This document shows positions 45,130 to 53,401 of a stretch of DNA of 64,000 nucleotides, piece after piece. Every line of letters begins with the position of its first letter. Positions within the stretch are counted from its first letter, which is position 1. The notes beneath the pieces are model-generated. The model was not told where the DNA came from. It made no database searches and saw only the letters and a list, made by a program, of their open reading frames with translations. This stretch comes from an uncultured Eubacteriales bacterium. GTDB taxonomy: Bacteria > Bacillota > Clostridia > Lachnospirales > CAG-274. The position numbers and the translations under genes were made by a program. Location of the stretch: NCBI GenBank assembly GCA_949738935.1, contig CATJCJ010000341.1, positions 16,445 through 80,444 on the forward strand, written 5' to 3'.

Positions 45130-45271
45130 TATAGTAATTACACTTAAATTATAACAAAAAAATATTTTACGAGTGCGTAAGAACTGCTGGGTGATAAGCG
45201 AATTGCGAAGCAATTTGCAGCCCATGCAAGTAAAATGCTTTTTTTGTAACCTTTAAAGTGTAATTACTATA
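45130..45271. repeat. 142-bp palindromic element (family C, single copy here)
   Basis: Arms TATAGTAATTACACTTaaattaTAACAAAAAAATATTTTAC and GTAAAATgcTTTTTTTGTAACctTTAAAGTGTAATTACTATA pair over about 45 bp. A central hairpin has GCGAATTGC/GCAATTTGC-type arms. The adjoining AGTCTATTA at the left resembles the family A terminus, and a family A copy at 53341 is flanked by AATTACTA, so the families may share an extended end. Confidence 0.75.
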
Positions 45272-45385
45272 TTTCTCTTTAAATATATTGTATATGAACA
45301 TATGCTCATTTGTCAAGTATAATTTTACGTAAAAATCAAATTTTAAGGGACTTTTAATCGACGAACTTGTTTATTTTTAAATTAC

Positions 45386-45414
45386 TTGACTATAAACCAA
45401 AAATAATATAATAT
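45386..45414 (+). promoter_or_regulatory. Sigma-A-type promoter for the GNAT gene
   Basis: TTGACT, 17-bp spacer, TAATAT on the plus strand, about 90 bp before the ATG. The leader contains the ~35-bp repeat copy 2. Confidence 0.55.
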
Positions 45415-45458
45415 CTTAATAAAACCGGATAAATTTGCAAATATGCCATAAAAACCTA

Positions 45459-45494
45459 GGAACCTGTCTAAAATCTAAAAAAGCCTGTCTAAGG
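45459..45494 (+). repeat. Copy 2 of the ~35-bp repeat, in the GNAT leader
   Basis: Reads GAACCTGTCTAAAATCTAAAAAAGCCTGTCTAAGG; the reverse complement of 39309-39346 with few differences. Its end merges with the ribosome site AAGGAG of the acetyltransferase gene. Confidence 0.7.
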
Positions 45495-45504
45495 AGATAC
45501 AACT

Positions 45505-45966
45505 ATGAAAATAAACGAAATAAAAACAAACAAAAAAAGATACATCTCTTTGCTTTTACTTGCTGACGAACAAGAAAGTATGATTGACCGATATTTAGAT
45601 AAAGGAACAATGTATATTTTAGATGACGGCGGAATAAAAGGCGTCTGTGTTGTCACAGATGAGGGAAATAATATTTTAGAAATAAAAAATATAGCGATAG
45701 AGCCAAAATATCAACGCAAAGGATATGGAAAAAAATTTATTGACTTTATCTCAGAAAAATACAAAAGCAGATATACATCATTACAAGTAGGAACCGGAGA
45801 CAGTCCGTTAACAATACCATTTTACGAAAAATGCGGTTTCAAAAAATCCCATACCATAAAAAATTTCTTTATCAATAACTATGACCATCCTATATTTGAA
45901 GCCGAAATTCAATTAATTGATATGATATATTTAAAAAAATCTATCTCCGACTGTCGAAAAAGTTAA
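45505..45966 (+). CDS. GNAT-family N-acetyltransferase
   Basis: 153 residues. The acetyl-CoA loop is visible in IKNIAIEPKYQRKGYGKKFIDFI (QxxGxG/A type) followed by IPFYEKCGFKKSHTIKNFF, a typical GNAT C-terminal motif. Overall it resembles the YvbK-like group. The substrate cannot be inferred. It is a monocistronic gene with its own promoter and a terminator at 46122-46162. Confidence 0.85.
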   Translation: MKINEIKTNKKRYISLLLLADEQESMIDRYLDKGTMYILDDGGIKGVCVVTDEGNNILEIKNIAIEPKYQRKGYGKKFIDFISEKYKSRYTSLQVGTGDSPLTIPFYEKCGFKKSHTIKNFFINNYDHPIFEAEIQLIDMIYLKKSISDCRKS

Positions 45967-46121
45967 ATTTTCTGAAAATTTTTCAATTTTCAAAAGCGCC
46001 GTTTTTAGACAGGTTTTAAGAGCTTTTCAAAGTTTTGCCCGAAAAAACGTCGCTTTATTCTTCTGTTTAAATTCATCGAAAACCTTTTCCAACGACAGCG
46101 CGCCAATTTTGCTGACACGCT

Positions 46122-46162
46122 AAAGGGGTTGTGAAAAATTCCCACAACCCCTTTCTTTTTTT
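46122..46162 (+). terminator. Intrinsic terminator after the GNAT gene
   Basis: Perfect 12-bp stem AAAGGGGTTGTG / CACAACCCCTTT with a 9-nt loop, followed by CTTTTTTT on the plus strand. It lies about 155 bp past the GNAT stop; the 3' region between contains another TTTTTAGACAGGTTTTAA motif. Confidence 0.85.
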
Positions 46163-46222
46163 GCTGTATAACCAATTTTATATATAAGAAATGCTTTGCA
46201 TTAGATTATAAACTCAATAAGA

Positions 46223-46423
46223 TTATAAGCGAGATACATTCGCAGCCTGAGGACCTTTCGCGCCTTGAACCACTTCAAATTCAACTTGCTGACCTTCTTC
46301 AAGAGTTTTGTATCCTTCAGAGTTAATAGCTGAGAAATGTACAAAAACATCATCCTCACCCTCAACAGAGATAAAACCAAAACCTTTTTCTGCGTTAAAC
46401 CACTTTACTGTACCTTTTTTCAT
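46223..46423 (-). CDS. cspA: Cold-shock family RNA-binding protein
   Basis: 66 residues: [33 protein letters not shown], with RNP1 (KGFGFI) and RNP2 (VFVHF) intact. A single cold-shock domain that melts RNA secondary structure. Monocistronic, with TTGACA-17-TAGTTT at 46469-46497 as its likely promoter. The family is large, so the exact paralogue (CspA/B/C/D) is not determined. Confidence 0.95.
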   Translation of the reverse strand: MKKGTVKWFNAEKGFGFISVEGEDDVFVHFSAINSEGYKTLEEGQQVEFEVVQGAKGPQAANVSRL

Positions 46424-46468
46424 GAAAAAATCCTCCTAAAAAATAAAAAAGATAAATGTTACCCTTTT

Positions 46469-46497
46469 AAACTAACATAAAAATCAGCATATGTCAA
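46469..46497 (-). promoter_or_regulatory. Candidate csp promoter
   Basis: Minus strand TTGACA, 17-bp spacer, TAGTTT; perfect -35, weak -10. It leaves a leader of about 40 nt containing the AGGAGG ribosome site. Confidence 0.45.
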
Positions 46498-46560
46498 TGA
46501 AAATTATAAGATTTTTCCAAAAAGATTTTCTCCAAATTATGACAAACAGCAAAAAATCCT

Positions 46561-46953
46561 TTAAAAATCAGCATTTCCAAGTCTGCCATGTTTCTCATAT
46601 CTGCTTATTTCCGAAATTTTGTTACTCTCATCAGCAAAAACAACATAAGGTTTATGATTTTTAGCTTCTTCCGCAGACATCTGGGCATAACTCATAATAA
46701 TAATAAGGTCATTTTTCTGAACACACCTCGCGGCTGCCCCATTAAGACAAACAATGCCCGAGCCTCTCTCTCCCTTAATTGTATAAGTCTCAAATCTTTG
46801 CCCATTATTAATATCAACAATCTGAACTTTTTCATATTCAAGAATTCCGGCGGCGTCAAGCAAATCCTCATCAACAGTAATACTTCCCACATAATCGAGC
46901 TCAGCCTGAGTAACCCTAACCCTATGAATTTTTCCTTTAAGCATATTAAGCAT
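46561..46953 (-). CDS. panD: Aspartate 1-decarboxylase proenzyme
   Basis: About 130 residues. The N-terminal [37 protein letters not shown] contains the GS self-cleavage site (YVGSITVD) that generates the pyruvoyl group, and the catalytic Lys and Tyr regions are intact. It makes beta-alanine for pantothenate. ATG 46953 is preferred to the track TTG; GGAGGTGG lies 12 bases upstream. It is the last gene of panB-panC-panD. Confidence 0.95.
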   Translation of the reverse strand: MLNMLKGKIHRVRVTQAELDYVGSITVDEDLLDAAGILEYEKVQIVDINNGQRFETYTIKGERGSGIVCLNGAAARCVQKNDLIIIMSYAQMSAEEAKNHKPYVVFADESNKISEISRYEKHGRLGNADF

Positions 46954-47010
46954 CACAAACAACCACCTCCAATATCGCCATAGCCTTAAACAAAAAAACG
47001 CAGTCTCAGC

Positions 47011-47850
47011 TTATATAATAAAATTATCAATAAGCCTTGTACCCCCAATATACACAGCAACAGCGGTCAAAACAGAGCCGTTGATTTCTTTAACCGGCCT
47101 AAGCATATCCATATCAACTATTTCAACATAATCAATTTTCGCGAGCTTTTCCTTTAATATCTCCTCTTTTATAGCGTGGATAACCTTTTCAGCGTCTTTC
47201 TCACCATTTTCAATAATTTCCCGTCCAATACTCAAAGAACGAGACAAAACAACAGCCGCTTTTCTTTCCTCCTCGTCAAGATAAGTATTCCTTGAGCTTT
47301 TAGCCAGTCCATCCTCCTCACGAATAATTGGGCAACCAATAATCTCAATATTAAAATTCAAATCAGACACCATTCTTTTTATAATAGCGAGCTGCTGAGC
47401 GTCTTTTTGACCAAAATACGCTCTATCAGGGCAAACAATGTTAAAAAGTTTAGAAACAACAGTACAAACCCCTTTAAAATGGACAGGACGACTTTTTCCA
47501 CAAAGTCCCTCGGGAAGAGTAGTCATATTAACAAAAGAGGAAAAATACTCTCCATACATTTCAGAAATCTCAGGATTAAAAATAACATCTCCCCCCGACT
47601 TCTGACAAACAGCTGAATCTCTCTCAATATCCCGAGGATAACTGTCGAAATCCTCATTTTCCCCAAACTGCATAGGATTAACAAAGACACTTACAATAAC
47701 TTTGTCATTCTGAGCGTCAGCCTTTTCTATAAGGCTCTGATGTCCCTCATGAAGATATCCCATAGTTGGAACAAGCCCAACAGATAATCCGCTTTTTCTC
47801 CACGTTCCAACAATATCCCTAATCTCAGCGATAGTTTTAACAATTCTCAT
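47011..47850 (-). CDS. panC: Pantothenate synthetase (pantoate-beta-alanine ligase)
   Basis: 279 residues. LVPTMGYLHEGHQSLIEKA (HIGH-type motif), VSVFVNPMQFGENEDFDSYPRD, RAYFGQKDAQQLAIIKRMV and KSSRNTYLDEEER (KMSKS-like) are all present. It condenses pantoate with beta-alanine using ATP. GGAGGGAC lies before ATG 47850. Separated from panB by a family B palindrome. Confidence 0.97.
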   Translation of the reverse strand: MRIVKTIAEIRDIVGTWRKSGLSVGLVPTMGYLHEGHQSLIEKADAQNDKVIVSVFVNPMQFGENEDFDSYPRDIERDSAVCQKSGGDVIFNPEISEMYGEYFSSFVNMTTLPEGLCGKSRPVHFKGVCTVVSKLFNIVCPDRAYFGQKDAQQLAIIKRMVSDLNFNIEIIGCPIIREEDGLAKSSRNTYLDEEERKAAVVLSRSLSIGREIIENGEKDAEKVIHAIKEEILKEKLAKIDYVEIVDMDMLRPVKEINGSVLTAVAVYIGGTRLIDNFII

Positions 47851-47934
47851 AAAAGTCCCTCCTTACCGGACTTATAACAACTCTAACAAATACAATTCTG
47901 TTTTCCCAATCTTTCAACATTGCTTTAGAGACTG

Positions 47935-48045
47935 TCTAAAAACTATTAAAATATCCAAAAATCGATGAAAATAATATCATTACGATTCAAGATGATATTA
48001 TTTTCATTGATTTTTTGTGGATATTTTGTTTTTAAACATATCTAA
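47935..48045. repeat. Palindromic element family B, copy 1, between panB and panC
   Basis: 111 bp. Left TTAGAGACTGTCTAAAAACTATTAAAATATCCAAAAATC and right GATTTTTTGTGGATATTTTGTTTTTAAACATATCTAA are inverted; the centre GAAAATAATATCATT / GATGATATTATTTTC continues the stem. It aligns along its whole length with 57978-58100. It interrupts the pan operon between panB and panC and would be part of the transcript if the operon is continuous. Confidence 0.88.
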
Positions 48046-48053
48046 TATCATAA

Positions 48054-48881
48054 TCAGTACAATTTCTCAATAACATCATCATCAATGGAAAACCCATTTT
48101 CTTTTGCCGGAAATACTCCTTTAGAAACCTCATCTTTATAGTTTTTAAAAGCCTCTTTCATAATTTCACCAACGTTAGCGTATTTTTTAACAAACTTTGG
48201 TGTAAAACCCGAATACATAGCAACCATATCCTGATAAACAAGAACTTGTCCGTCACAGCCCGCGCCGGCACCAATTCCAATAGTAGGAATAGAGAGTTTA
48301 TTTGTAATAACCTCAGCGAGTTTTGCCGGAACACATTCCATAACAACGGCAAAAGCCCCCGCCTCCTGCAAAGACACAGCATCATCAATAAGCTTTTGAG
48401 CGACTTCCAAAGATTTTCCCTGAACTTTAAATCCCCCAAAAGCGTTAATTGACTGAGGAGTAAGTCCAATATGACCCATAACAGGTATGGAAGCCTCGAC
48501 AATAGCTTTTATATGAGGAGCGAAATCCTTTCCGCCCTCAATTTTAACGGCGTGAGCATGTCCTTCTTTAATAAGTCTGCCGGCATTTACAACAGCGTCA
48601 TAAACTGATGTTTGATAAGACATAAAAGGCATATCCCCGACAATCAAAGCGTTCTCACAGCCTCTTGACACAGCGGCGGTATGATGAATCATATCCTCCA
48701 TTGTGACAGAAAGAGTATTTTCATATCCAAGACAAACCATGCCAAGAGAATCTCCAACCAAAATAGCGTTAATGCCCGCCTCGTCAATAAGTTTAGCCGT
48801 AGAATAGTCATAAGCTGTAAGCATAGATAATTTCTCATTTTTTTCTTTCGCCTGAGCAAAAGTAACAACCGTATTTTTCAT
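48054..48881 (-). CDS. panB: 3-methyl-2-oxobutanoate hydroxymethyltransferase
   Basis: 275 residues from ATG 48881, which has GGAGG upstream; the track start is 22 codons too long. Motifs: [65 protein letters not shown] and [20 protein letters not shown]. First committed step to pantothenate. First gene of panBCD. Confidence 0.97.
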   Translation of the reverse strand: MKNTVVTFAQAKEKNEKLSMLTAYDYSTAKLIDEAGINAILVGDSLGMVCLGYENTLSVTMEDMIHHTAAVSRGCENALIVGDMPFMSYQTSVYDAVVNAGRLIKEGHAHAVKIEGGKDFAPHIKAIVEASIPVMGHIGLTPQSINAFGGFKVQGKSLEVAQKLIDDAVSLQEAGAFAVVMECVPAKLAEVITNKLSIPTIGIGAGAGCDGQVLVYQDMVAMYSGFTPKFVKKYANVGEIMKEAFKNYKDEVSKGVFPAKENGFSIDDDVIEKLY

Positions 48882-48988
48882 AATAAACCTCCGCGAAATT
48901 TCCAAAAAATATAAGTTATAAGTCAAAACCCCTACACCAAAAGGCACAGGGGCTAATTGAATAACATAGTCAATAATATCTGTTATAT

Positions 48989-49192
48989 TTATTTTCTGCC
49001 ATATTTTTTATTGAATTTGTCAACACGTCCGCCCGCGTCAAGCAAAAGTTTCTGACTTCCCGTATAAAAAGGATGACACTTAGAGCAAACCTCAACACGT
49101 ATTTCCTCTTTAGTCGAACCCATAACAAACTCATTTCCGCAGTTACATCTAACCTTAGCTTGAAAATACTCTGGATGAATACCTTCTTTCAT
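48989..49192 (-). CDS. rpmE: 50S ribosomal protein L31 (zinc-binding type)
   Basis: 67 residues: [27 protein letters not shown]...[33 protein letters not shown]. The CNCG and CSKC pairs are the four-Cys zinc site of C+ L31. ATG 49192 with AGAGGTG is preferred over the upstream TTG. Confidence 0.97.
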   Translation of the reverse strand: MKEGIHPEYFQAKVRCNCGNEFVMGSTKEEIRVEVCSKCHPFYTGSQKLLLDAGGRVDKFNKKYGRK

Positions 49193-49262
49193 CAATTACA
49201 CCTCTTTCTTTAATATGAGATACATTTTGGCATCTCTTCGTTCAAATAACATAACAAATGAT

Positions 49263-49291
49263 ATTTTAACACACCGATAAATAAAAATCAA
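49263..49291 (-). promoter_or_regulatory. Candidate sigma-A promoter for rpmE
   Basis: Minus strand TTGATT, 17-bp spacer, TAAAAT, about 70 bp before the rpmE start. A small dyad (GAGAT...ATCTC) near 49219-49238 lies in the leader. Confidence 0.5.
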
Positions 49292-49367
49292 TATCAAAAA
49301 TCAAATAACAAAATATTTGTAAAAAATAAACAAAACAAAGCAATTTATAAACAATGACATATCCTAT

Positions 49368-50030
49368 TTACATATATGAGGCAAACGATTTAATAACATC
49401 ACTCTTAACAATAACCTCTCCATGTTCAAGCAAAAAATACTTGGAAATAGAATTAGAAATATGTTTTGTTCCATATTCAGAAAAGAGCATCTCAATAGTA
49501 TCCGTCTCAATCTCATCTCTGGGATTATCATTTTGAACAACAAGAAAATACTTATCATTATATCTATACAACATATTTGTTCCGGAATAAAATTTATCAG
49601 CCTTATGAGCCAAAGCGGATATAGCGTCAAGATTTTCAAAAGAATAAATCATAATATTTTCATCAGTAACATTTTTATCAAAGAATGACTCTCCAAAAAA
49701 GTCCTCTATAATATCTTTTCTTTTAAATTTTCTTTCTTCCTTACTGGGAGGCATAAGAGAAAATTTATTATCAACACGGTTATCCTCAGAAACTTTAGAA
49801 ACAATAATCATTATACTTTCGGAAGAAATTGGAACAGCCTCAATCATAAGCGGACAATCCTCAACCTCAAAGCCACAGGTTTCAACGGCCTCTTCCATCA
49901 TCTCGCGAAAAAGAGCCTGCGTTTTCTCAGAGCCATACGCCAATTCCGTAAGCTTAATATTTCTTTCTTTCAAATCAGACTGATTTAAAAAAACTTTAAT
50001 CTGACTCTCATTTATTTTCTCTATTTTCAT
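49368..50030 (-). CDS. mecA: MecA/YpbH-type ClpC adaptor protein
   Basis: 220 residues. N-terminal substrate-binding domain (MKIEKINESQIKVFLNQSDLKERNIKLTELAYGSEKTQALFREMMEEA), an acidic/basic linker, then a C-terminal domain (MIYSFENLDAISALAHKADKFYSGTNMLYRYNDKYFLVVQ) that binds ClpC. MecA proteins deliver substrates to ClpCP and in Bacillus restrain competence. The clostridial substrate set is unknown. ATG 50030 follows GGAGG. It diverges from the gene at 50401. Confidence 0.88.
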   Translation of the reverse strand: MKIEKINESQIKVFLNQSDLKERNIKLTELAYGSEKTQALFREMMEEAVETCGFEVEDCPLMIEAVPISSESIMIIVSKVSEDNRVDNKFSLMPPSKEERKFKRKDIIEDFFGESFFDKNVTDENIMIYSFENLDAISALAHKADKFYSGTNMLYRYNDKYFLVVQNDNPRDEIETDTIEMLFSEYGTKHISNSISKYFLLEHGEVIVKSDVIKSFASYM

Positions 50031-50400
50031 ATAATCACAACCTCCATATAAACGCCTTTATAAACGAACAAACTAAAGCAATCAAGAAGCCTCCAAAAAA
50101 ACATCAATAAATTATTTTTGTTGTTTCTCATACAATGTTTTATTAAAAAGAGTTCTCGGCATATACAATAAGAACAAATCATCAAAACACCAAAAAGCAT
50201 TGTCCCGCAATGACATTTCCTTTATATTCTTAGTATAATTAATATATTTAAAAATGTAAAGAGGATATTACTGTATTATCAATAAAAAATTTATAATCGT
50301 TGACTTTTTTACATTTAGATTATAGAATTATATATAAGGAAACACCCCATTGATATTTCCTCGAAAAAACATTTTTGAATTCAAGCTGGAGGTAACAATT
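50031..50400. other. 370-bp divergent intergenic region
   Basis: Between mecA (minus) and the low-complexity protein gene (plus). It contains a good plus-strand promoter (50300-50328) and a GGAGG just before TTG 50401. No clear mecA promoter could be picked out by eye and no other gene is seen. Confidence 0.65.
50300..50328 (+). promoter_or_regulatory. Sigma-A-type promoter for the 50401 gene
   Basis: TTGACT, 17-bp spacer, TAGAAT, leading to a leader of about 65 nt. Confidence 0.6.
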
Positions 50401-51531
50401 TTGAGAGAATCGGATAAAATAAAAGAAAAAACCGCCGGAAAACAAGATTTAGAAAACACATTAAGCTTTTATAACGACGCCATGACAAAAAAAGTTGTCG
50501 GCCAGCTTTTTGACGAATATGTAAAAGAAGACGAAGACTTATACTTCACAAGAAACATAGAAAAAAACAGCCATAGTTTCAACGGTAATAATAATGATTA
50601 TAATGACATCGAAGACTATGACAATTCCGAGTACGGCGATTATGATATTAACAACTCAAATAGTTTTGAGAATGGCGGTTATTATTTCGGAGACACTTTT
50701 AATAGTTTTTCCAAAGAAGACTTACTGCCGGATTACAATAACATCCAACTTGACACTGAATCCAACGATAATAACAATTATAATCAAAGTATTGAAAAAT
50801 TTCCTCCTGAGGATGATTTAAATAAAAATATTGATTATGAAAACACAAAAACTCAAAAAATAAAAAAAGAATATTATGAGTATGATGATTTTGACGATGA
50901 TTTTGACCAATACGACTATGAGCCAAAAAAAAAGGCTAAAAAAATAAAACCTAAAAAAGAAAAAAAATATAACGATGATTATGAGGAATATGACGATGTT
51001 TTAGACAAGTACAGCCATAAAAATAAAAAAACAAAAAATGACAGTCATAAGAACACGCAAAACTACAATATAATAATAAAAGATTTGTCTTTACCAAAAG
51101 AAAAAAAGAGTAAAATATCTTACAATGAAAATCTCCCTCCCCTCAAAAATCAGCATGTTACTCAAAAAGAATTAAATTATGAAGATGTAATGCGATACAG
51201 TCCGAGAAGACGAGGAGGAAGAAATCAAACAACAAAAAAGAAAAAAAGAATTCCTTTAAGTAAAAACAAAAGTCTTTATACAAATAATTATTTCGAGCAT
51301 ACGTCAAAAAGAAAAAATCAAGCTCAAAAATCAAGAATTATAATTCATAGTTCAAATGTAAAAAAAAGAAAAGTCAAAATAAATAAATTCTTTCTGTTTT
51401 TGGTATTTATATTAACTATAGCGTTAATATTTTGTGTAATAAGAATTAATAATTTAAAAACCGAGATAAACAGCTTAAAAAGCGCGAAAGCAAACTATCA
51501 ATCAGAAATAATCTTGCCAAAAAGACTTTAA
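50401..51531 (+). CDS. Low-complexity, charged, C-terminally membrane-anchored protein of unknown function
   Basis: 376 residues from TTG 50401 with GGAGG eight bases upstream (the track start is TTG 50350). The N-terminal 130 residues are rich in Asn, Asp and Tyr (NNNDYNDIEDYDNSEYGDYD). The middle alternates acidic and very basic blocks (YEYDDFDDDFDQYDYEPKKKAKKIKPKKEKK), and the 270-330 region is strongly basic (SPRRRGGRNQTTKKKKR). A single membrane helix (KFFLFLVFILTIALIFCVIRI) lies near the C-terminus, followed by a short coiled coil. Most of the protein is therefore likely cytoplasmic and disordered. No family recognised. Gene start and codon bias look real. Confidence 0.75.
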   Translation: MRESDKIKEKTAGKQDLENTLSFYNDAMTKKVVGQLFDEYVKEDEDLYFTRNIEKNSHSFNGNNNDYNDIEDYDNSEYGDYDINNSNSFENGGYYFGDTFNSFSKEDLLPDYNNIQLDTESNDNNNYNQSIEKFPPEDDLNKNIDYENTKTQKIKKEYYEYDDFDDDFDQYDYEPKKKAKKIKPKKEKKYNDDYEEYDDVLDKYSHKNKKTKNDSHKNTQNYNIIIKDLSLPKEKKSKISYNENLPPLKNQHVTQKELNYEDVMRYSPRRRGGRNQTTKKKKRIPLSKNKSLYTNNYFEHTSKRKNQAQKSRIIIHSSNVKKRKVKINKFFLFLVFILTIALIFCVIRINNLKTEINSLKSAKANYQSEIILPKRL

Positions 51532-51556
51532 CGCTTAACAACTTTTTAAAAAATTA

Positions 51557-51585
51557 TTGACACCTATCATATTTATGTATATTAT
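51557..51585 (+). promoter_or_regulatory. Candidate rho promoter
   Basis: TTGACA, 17-bp spacer, TATTAT, starting only 25 bp after the upstream stop codon. It would give a leader of about 228 nt before the rho ATG. Confidence 0.55.
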
Positions 51586-51620
51586 ATAATTAAGAATTAT
51601 TGAGAAAACATTAATCTAAT

Positions 51621-51658
51621 CAAGGAAAACAGCAATTAATCAATTATTGTTTTCCTTG
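51621..51658 (+). promoter_or_regulatory. Hairpin in the rho leader
   Basis: Perfect 11-bp stem CAAGGAAAACA / TGTTTTCCTTG with a 16-nt AT loop, about 30 nt after the predicted start of the rho transcript. Only AATCTATTCTT follows, so it is a poor terminator. It could equally be the 3' end signal of the 50401 gene. Confidence 0.5.
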
Positions 51659-51710
51659 AATCTATTCTTAAAGAACAAAGAAACATTAGCATTCTTATTG
51701 ACTTTTTACA

Positions 51711-51741
51711 TTGTGTTCCCTCAACACAAAATTTTTCTGTT
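51711..51741 (+). promoter_or_regulatory. Second small hairpin plus T-rich run in the rho leader
   Basis: TTGTGTT-ccctc-AACACAA followed by AATTTTTCTGTTT. Resembles a weak intrinsic terminator about 80 nt before the rho ribosome site, so an attenuator is possible. Confidence 0.35.
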
Positions 51742-51819
51742 TCATCTTCATAAACAGTATTCTCAAAAAATTTCCAAAATAAAAACATATCATATAATTT
51801 TAAGGAGGATTTCATTTTA

Positions 51820-53208
51820 ATGAATTACAATGACCAAACTCTTGCCGAAATAAGAGTAATAGCGAAAGAAAAAGGTATAAAAAGCGTCACAAAATATAAA
51901 AAAAACGAGCTTATAGATGAAATTTTAAAAACAGAAAAATCAAATAAACTTGAAAACATTGAGAACATATCCGTTTCAAAAGAAACAGACACCGCACAAG
52001 AATACACCGCTCAAAAATATACCGAATCAACATCATCCTCTGATTCCGACACAGTCACATTAAATAAAAGTTATCTTGAGGAACTTGACAGCGGAATAAT
52101 AACCGAAGGTATATTAGAGGTTCTTCCCGACGGATACGGTTTTTTAAGAAGGCAAAATTATCTGCCCGGTTCTGACGATATATATATTTCTCCCTCACAA
52201 ATAAAACGTTTTTATCTAAAAACCGGAGACTGTGTAAAAGGCAACATTAGAATCCCAAAAGACAATGAAAAATTCCGCGCTCTATTATATGTTCAAACCG
52301 TAAACGGTGACAGACCGTTTAATCTCTCAAAAAGACCAAACTTTGAGGATTTAACCCCAATCTATCCCGAGAAAAAAATACATCTTGAAACTCACAAAAG
52401 AAATATATCCACAAGAATAATAGATATAATCGCTCCAATAGGAAAAGGACAAAGAGGAATGATAGTCGCTCCGCCAAAAACCGGAAAAACAGTCCTATTA
52501 AAAAATATAGCGAACGCTGTAACAAAAAATCATCCCGATATGCATCTGATAGTCCTTTTAATAGACGAACGTCCCGAAGAGGTAACAGATATGCAAAGGT
52601 CAATCGATGGAAAAAATGTAGATGTTGTCTACTCAACATTCGATGAGGAACCCGAACATCACAAAAGAGTAGCGGAAATGGTACTTGAACGGGCAAAAAG
52701 ACTTGTTGAGCAAGGCAAAGACCTTATAATACTTCTTGACAGTATAACAAGATTAGCGAGAGCCTATAATCTAATAATTCCCCCAAGCGGAAGAACATTA
52801 TCCGGCGGACTTGACCCGGCGTCTTTATATATGCCAAAGAAATTTTTTGGAGCCGCGAGAAATATAGAGGAAGGCGGCAGCCTTACAATCCTCGCCACAG
52901 CACTTATCGAAACCGGCAGCAAAATGGATGATGTGATATTCGAGGAGTTTAAGGGAACTGGAAATATGGAGCTTGTTCTTGACAGAAAACTCTCAGAAAA
53001 ACGTATCTTTCCAGCGATAGACATCTCAAAATCGGGAACAAGAAGAGAGGATATGCTTCTAACAGAAAAAGAGCTTGAAACCGTGTATTCTCTGAGAAAA
53101 AGTTTTGGAAACGCCTCTGTTCTCGAGGTCAATGAACAATTCGCTGAAATGCTGTCAAAAACAGAAACAAATCAAGATTTTATTAACAGCATAAAATTTA
53201 ACCACTAG
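51820..53208 (+). CDS. rho: Transcription termination factor Rho
   Basis: 462 residues. A Rho_N/SAP-like helical start ([31 protein letters not shown]) precedes a Thr/Ser-rich linker of about 45 residues. Next is the cold-shock-like RNA-binding domain ([35 protein letters not shown]) and a RecA-type ATPase with Walker A ([14 protein letters not shown]), Walker B ([17 protein letters not shown]) and the Q/R-loop ([55 protein letters not shown]). The hexameric helicase ends untranslated transcripts. ATG 51820 follows AAGGAGG. Confidence 0.97.
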   Translation: MNYNDQTLAEIRVIAKEKGIKSVTKYKKNELIDEILKTEKSNKLENIENISVSKETDTAQEYTAQKYTESTSSSDSDTVTLNKSYLEELDSGIITEGILEVLPDGYGFLRRQNYLPGSDDIYISPSQIKRFYLKTGDCVKGNIRIPKDNEKFRALLYVQTVNGDRPFNLSKRPNFEDLTPIYPEKKIHLETHKRNISTRIIDIIAPIGKGQRGMIVAPPKTGKTVLLKNIANAVTKNHPDMHLIVLLIDERPEEVTDMQRSIDGKNVDVVYSTFDEEPEHHKRVAEMVLERAKRLVEQGKDLIILLDSITRLARAYNLIIPPSGRTLSGGLDPASLYMPKKFFGAARNIEEGGSLTILATALIETGSKMDDVIFEEFKGTGNMELVLDRKLSEKRIFPAIDISKSGTRREDMLLTEKELETVYSLRKSFGNASVLEVNEQFAEMLSKTETNQDFINSIKFNH

Positions 53209-53340
53209 ACATATCCGAAAACTAAAATACGAGCAAAAAAATTATAAAAAAGAAATCAAAAAGAAAATATCAACAATTTTACAGAATTTTAGATTATTGA
53301 TACTTCTCTTTAACCGCTTTATTTTTAGATTGAATTACTA

Positions 53341-53393
53341 TAATAGACCTGTTTAATAATCCGCATTGCGGAGATTATTAAACAGGTCTATTA
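53341..53393. repeat. Family A palindrome, short form, between rho and the GGDEF-EAL gene
   Basis: 53 bp: TAATAGACCTGTTTAATAATCCGC-att-GCGGAGATTATTAAACAGGTCTATTA, a near-perfect hairpin with a 2-nt bulge. It has the outer arms of the full-length copies at 42 kb but lacks their middle and inner parts. It sits between convergent genes and could act as a bidirectional 3'-end structure. Confidence 0.88.
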
Positions 53394-53401
53394 TCTATAC
53401 A

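Larger units (their letters stand above)
44913..45504. other. 592-bp gene-free interval rich in palindromes
   Basis: It holds a decayed palindrome ending TTTTTAGACAAGTTCTAA (about 44946-45090), a different 142-bp palindrome (45130-45271), a sigma-A promoter (45386-45414) and the second copy of the ~35-bp repeat (45459-45494). No coding signal is seen. Confidence 0.75.
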
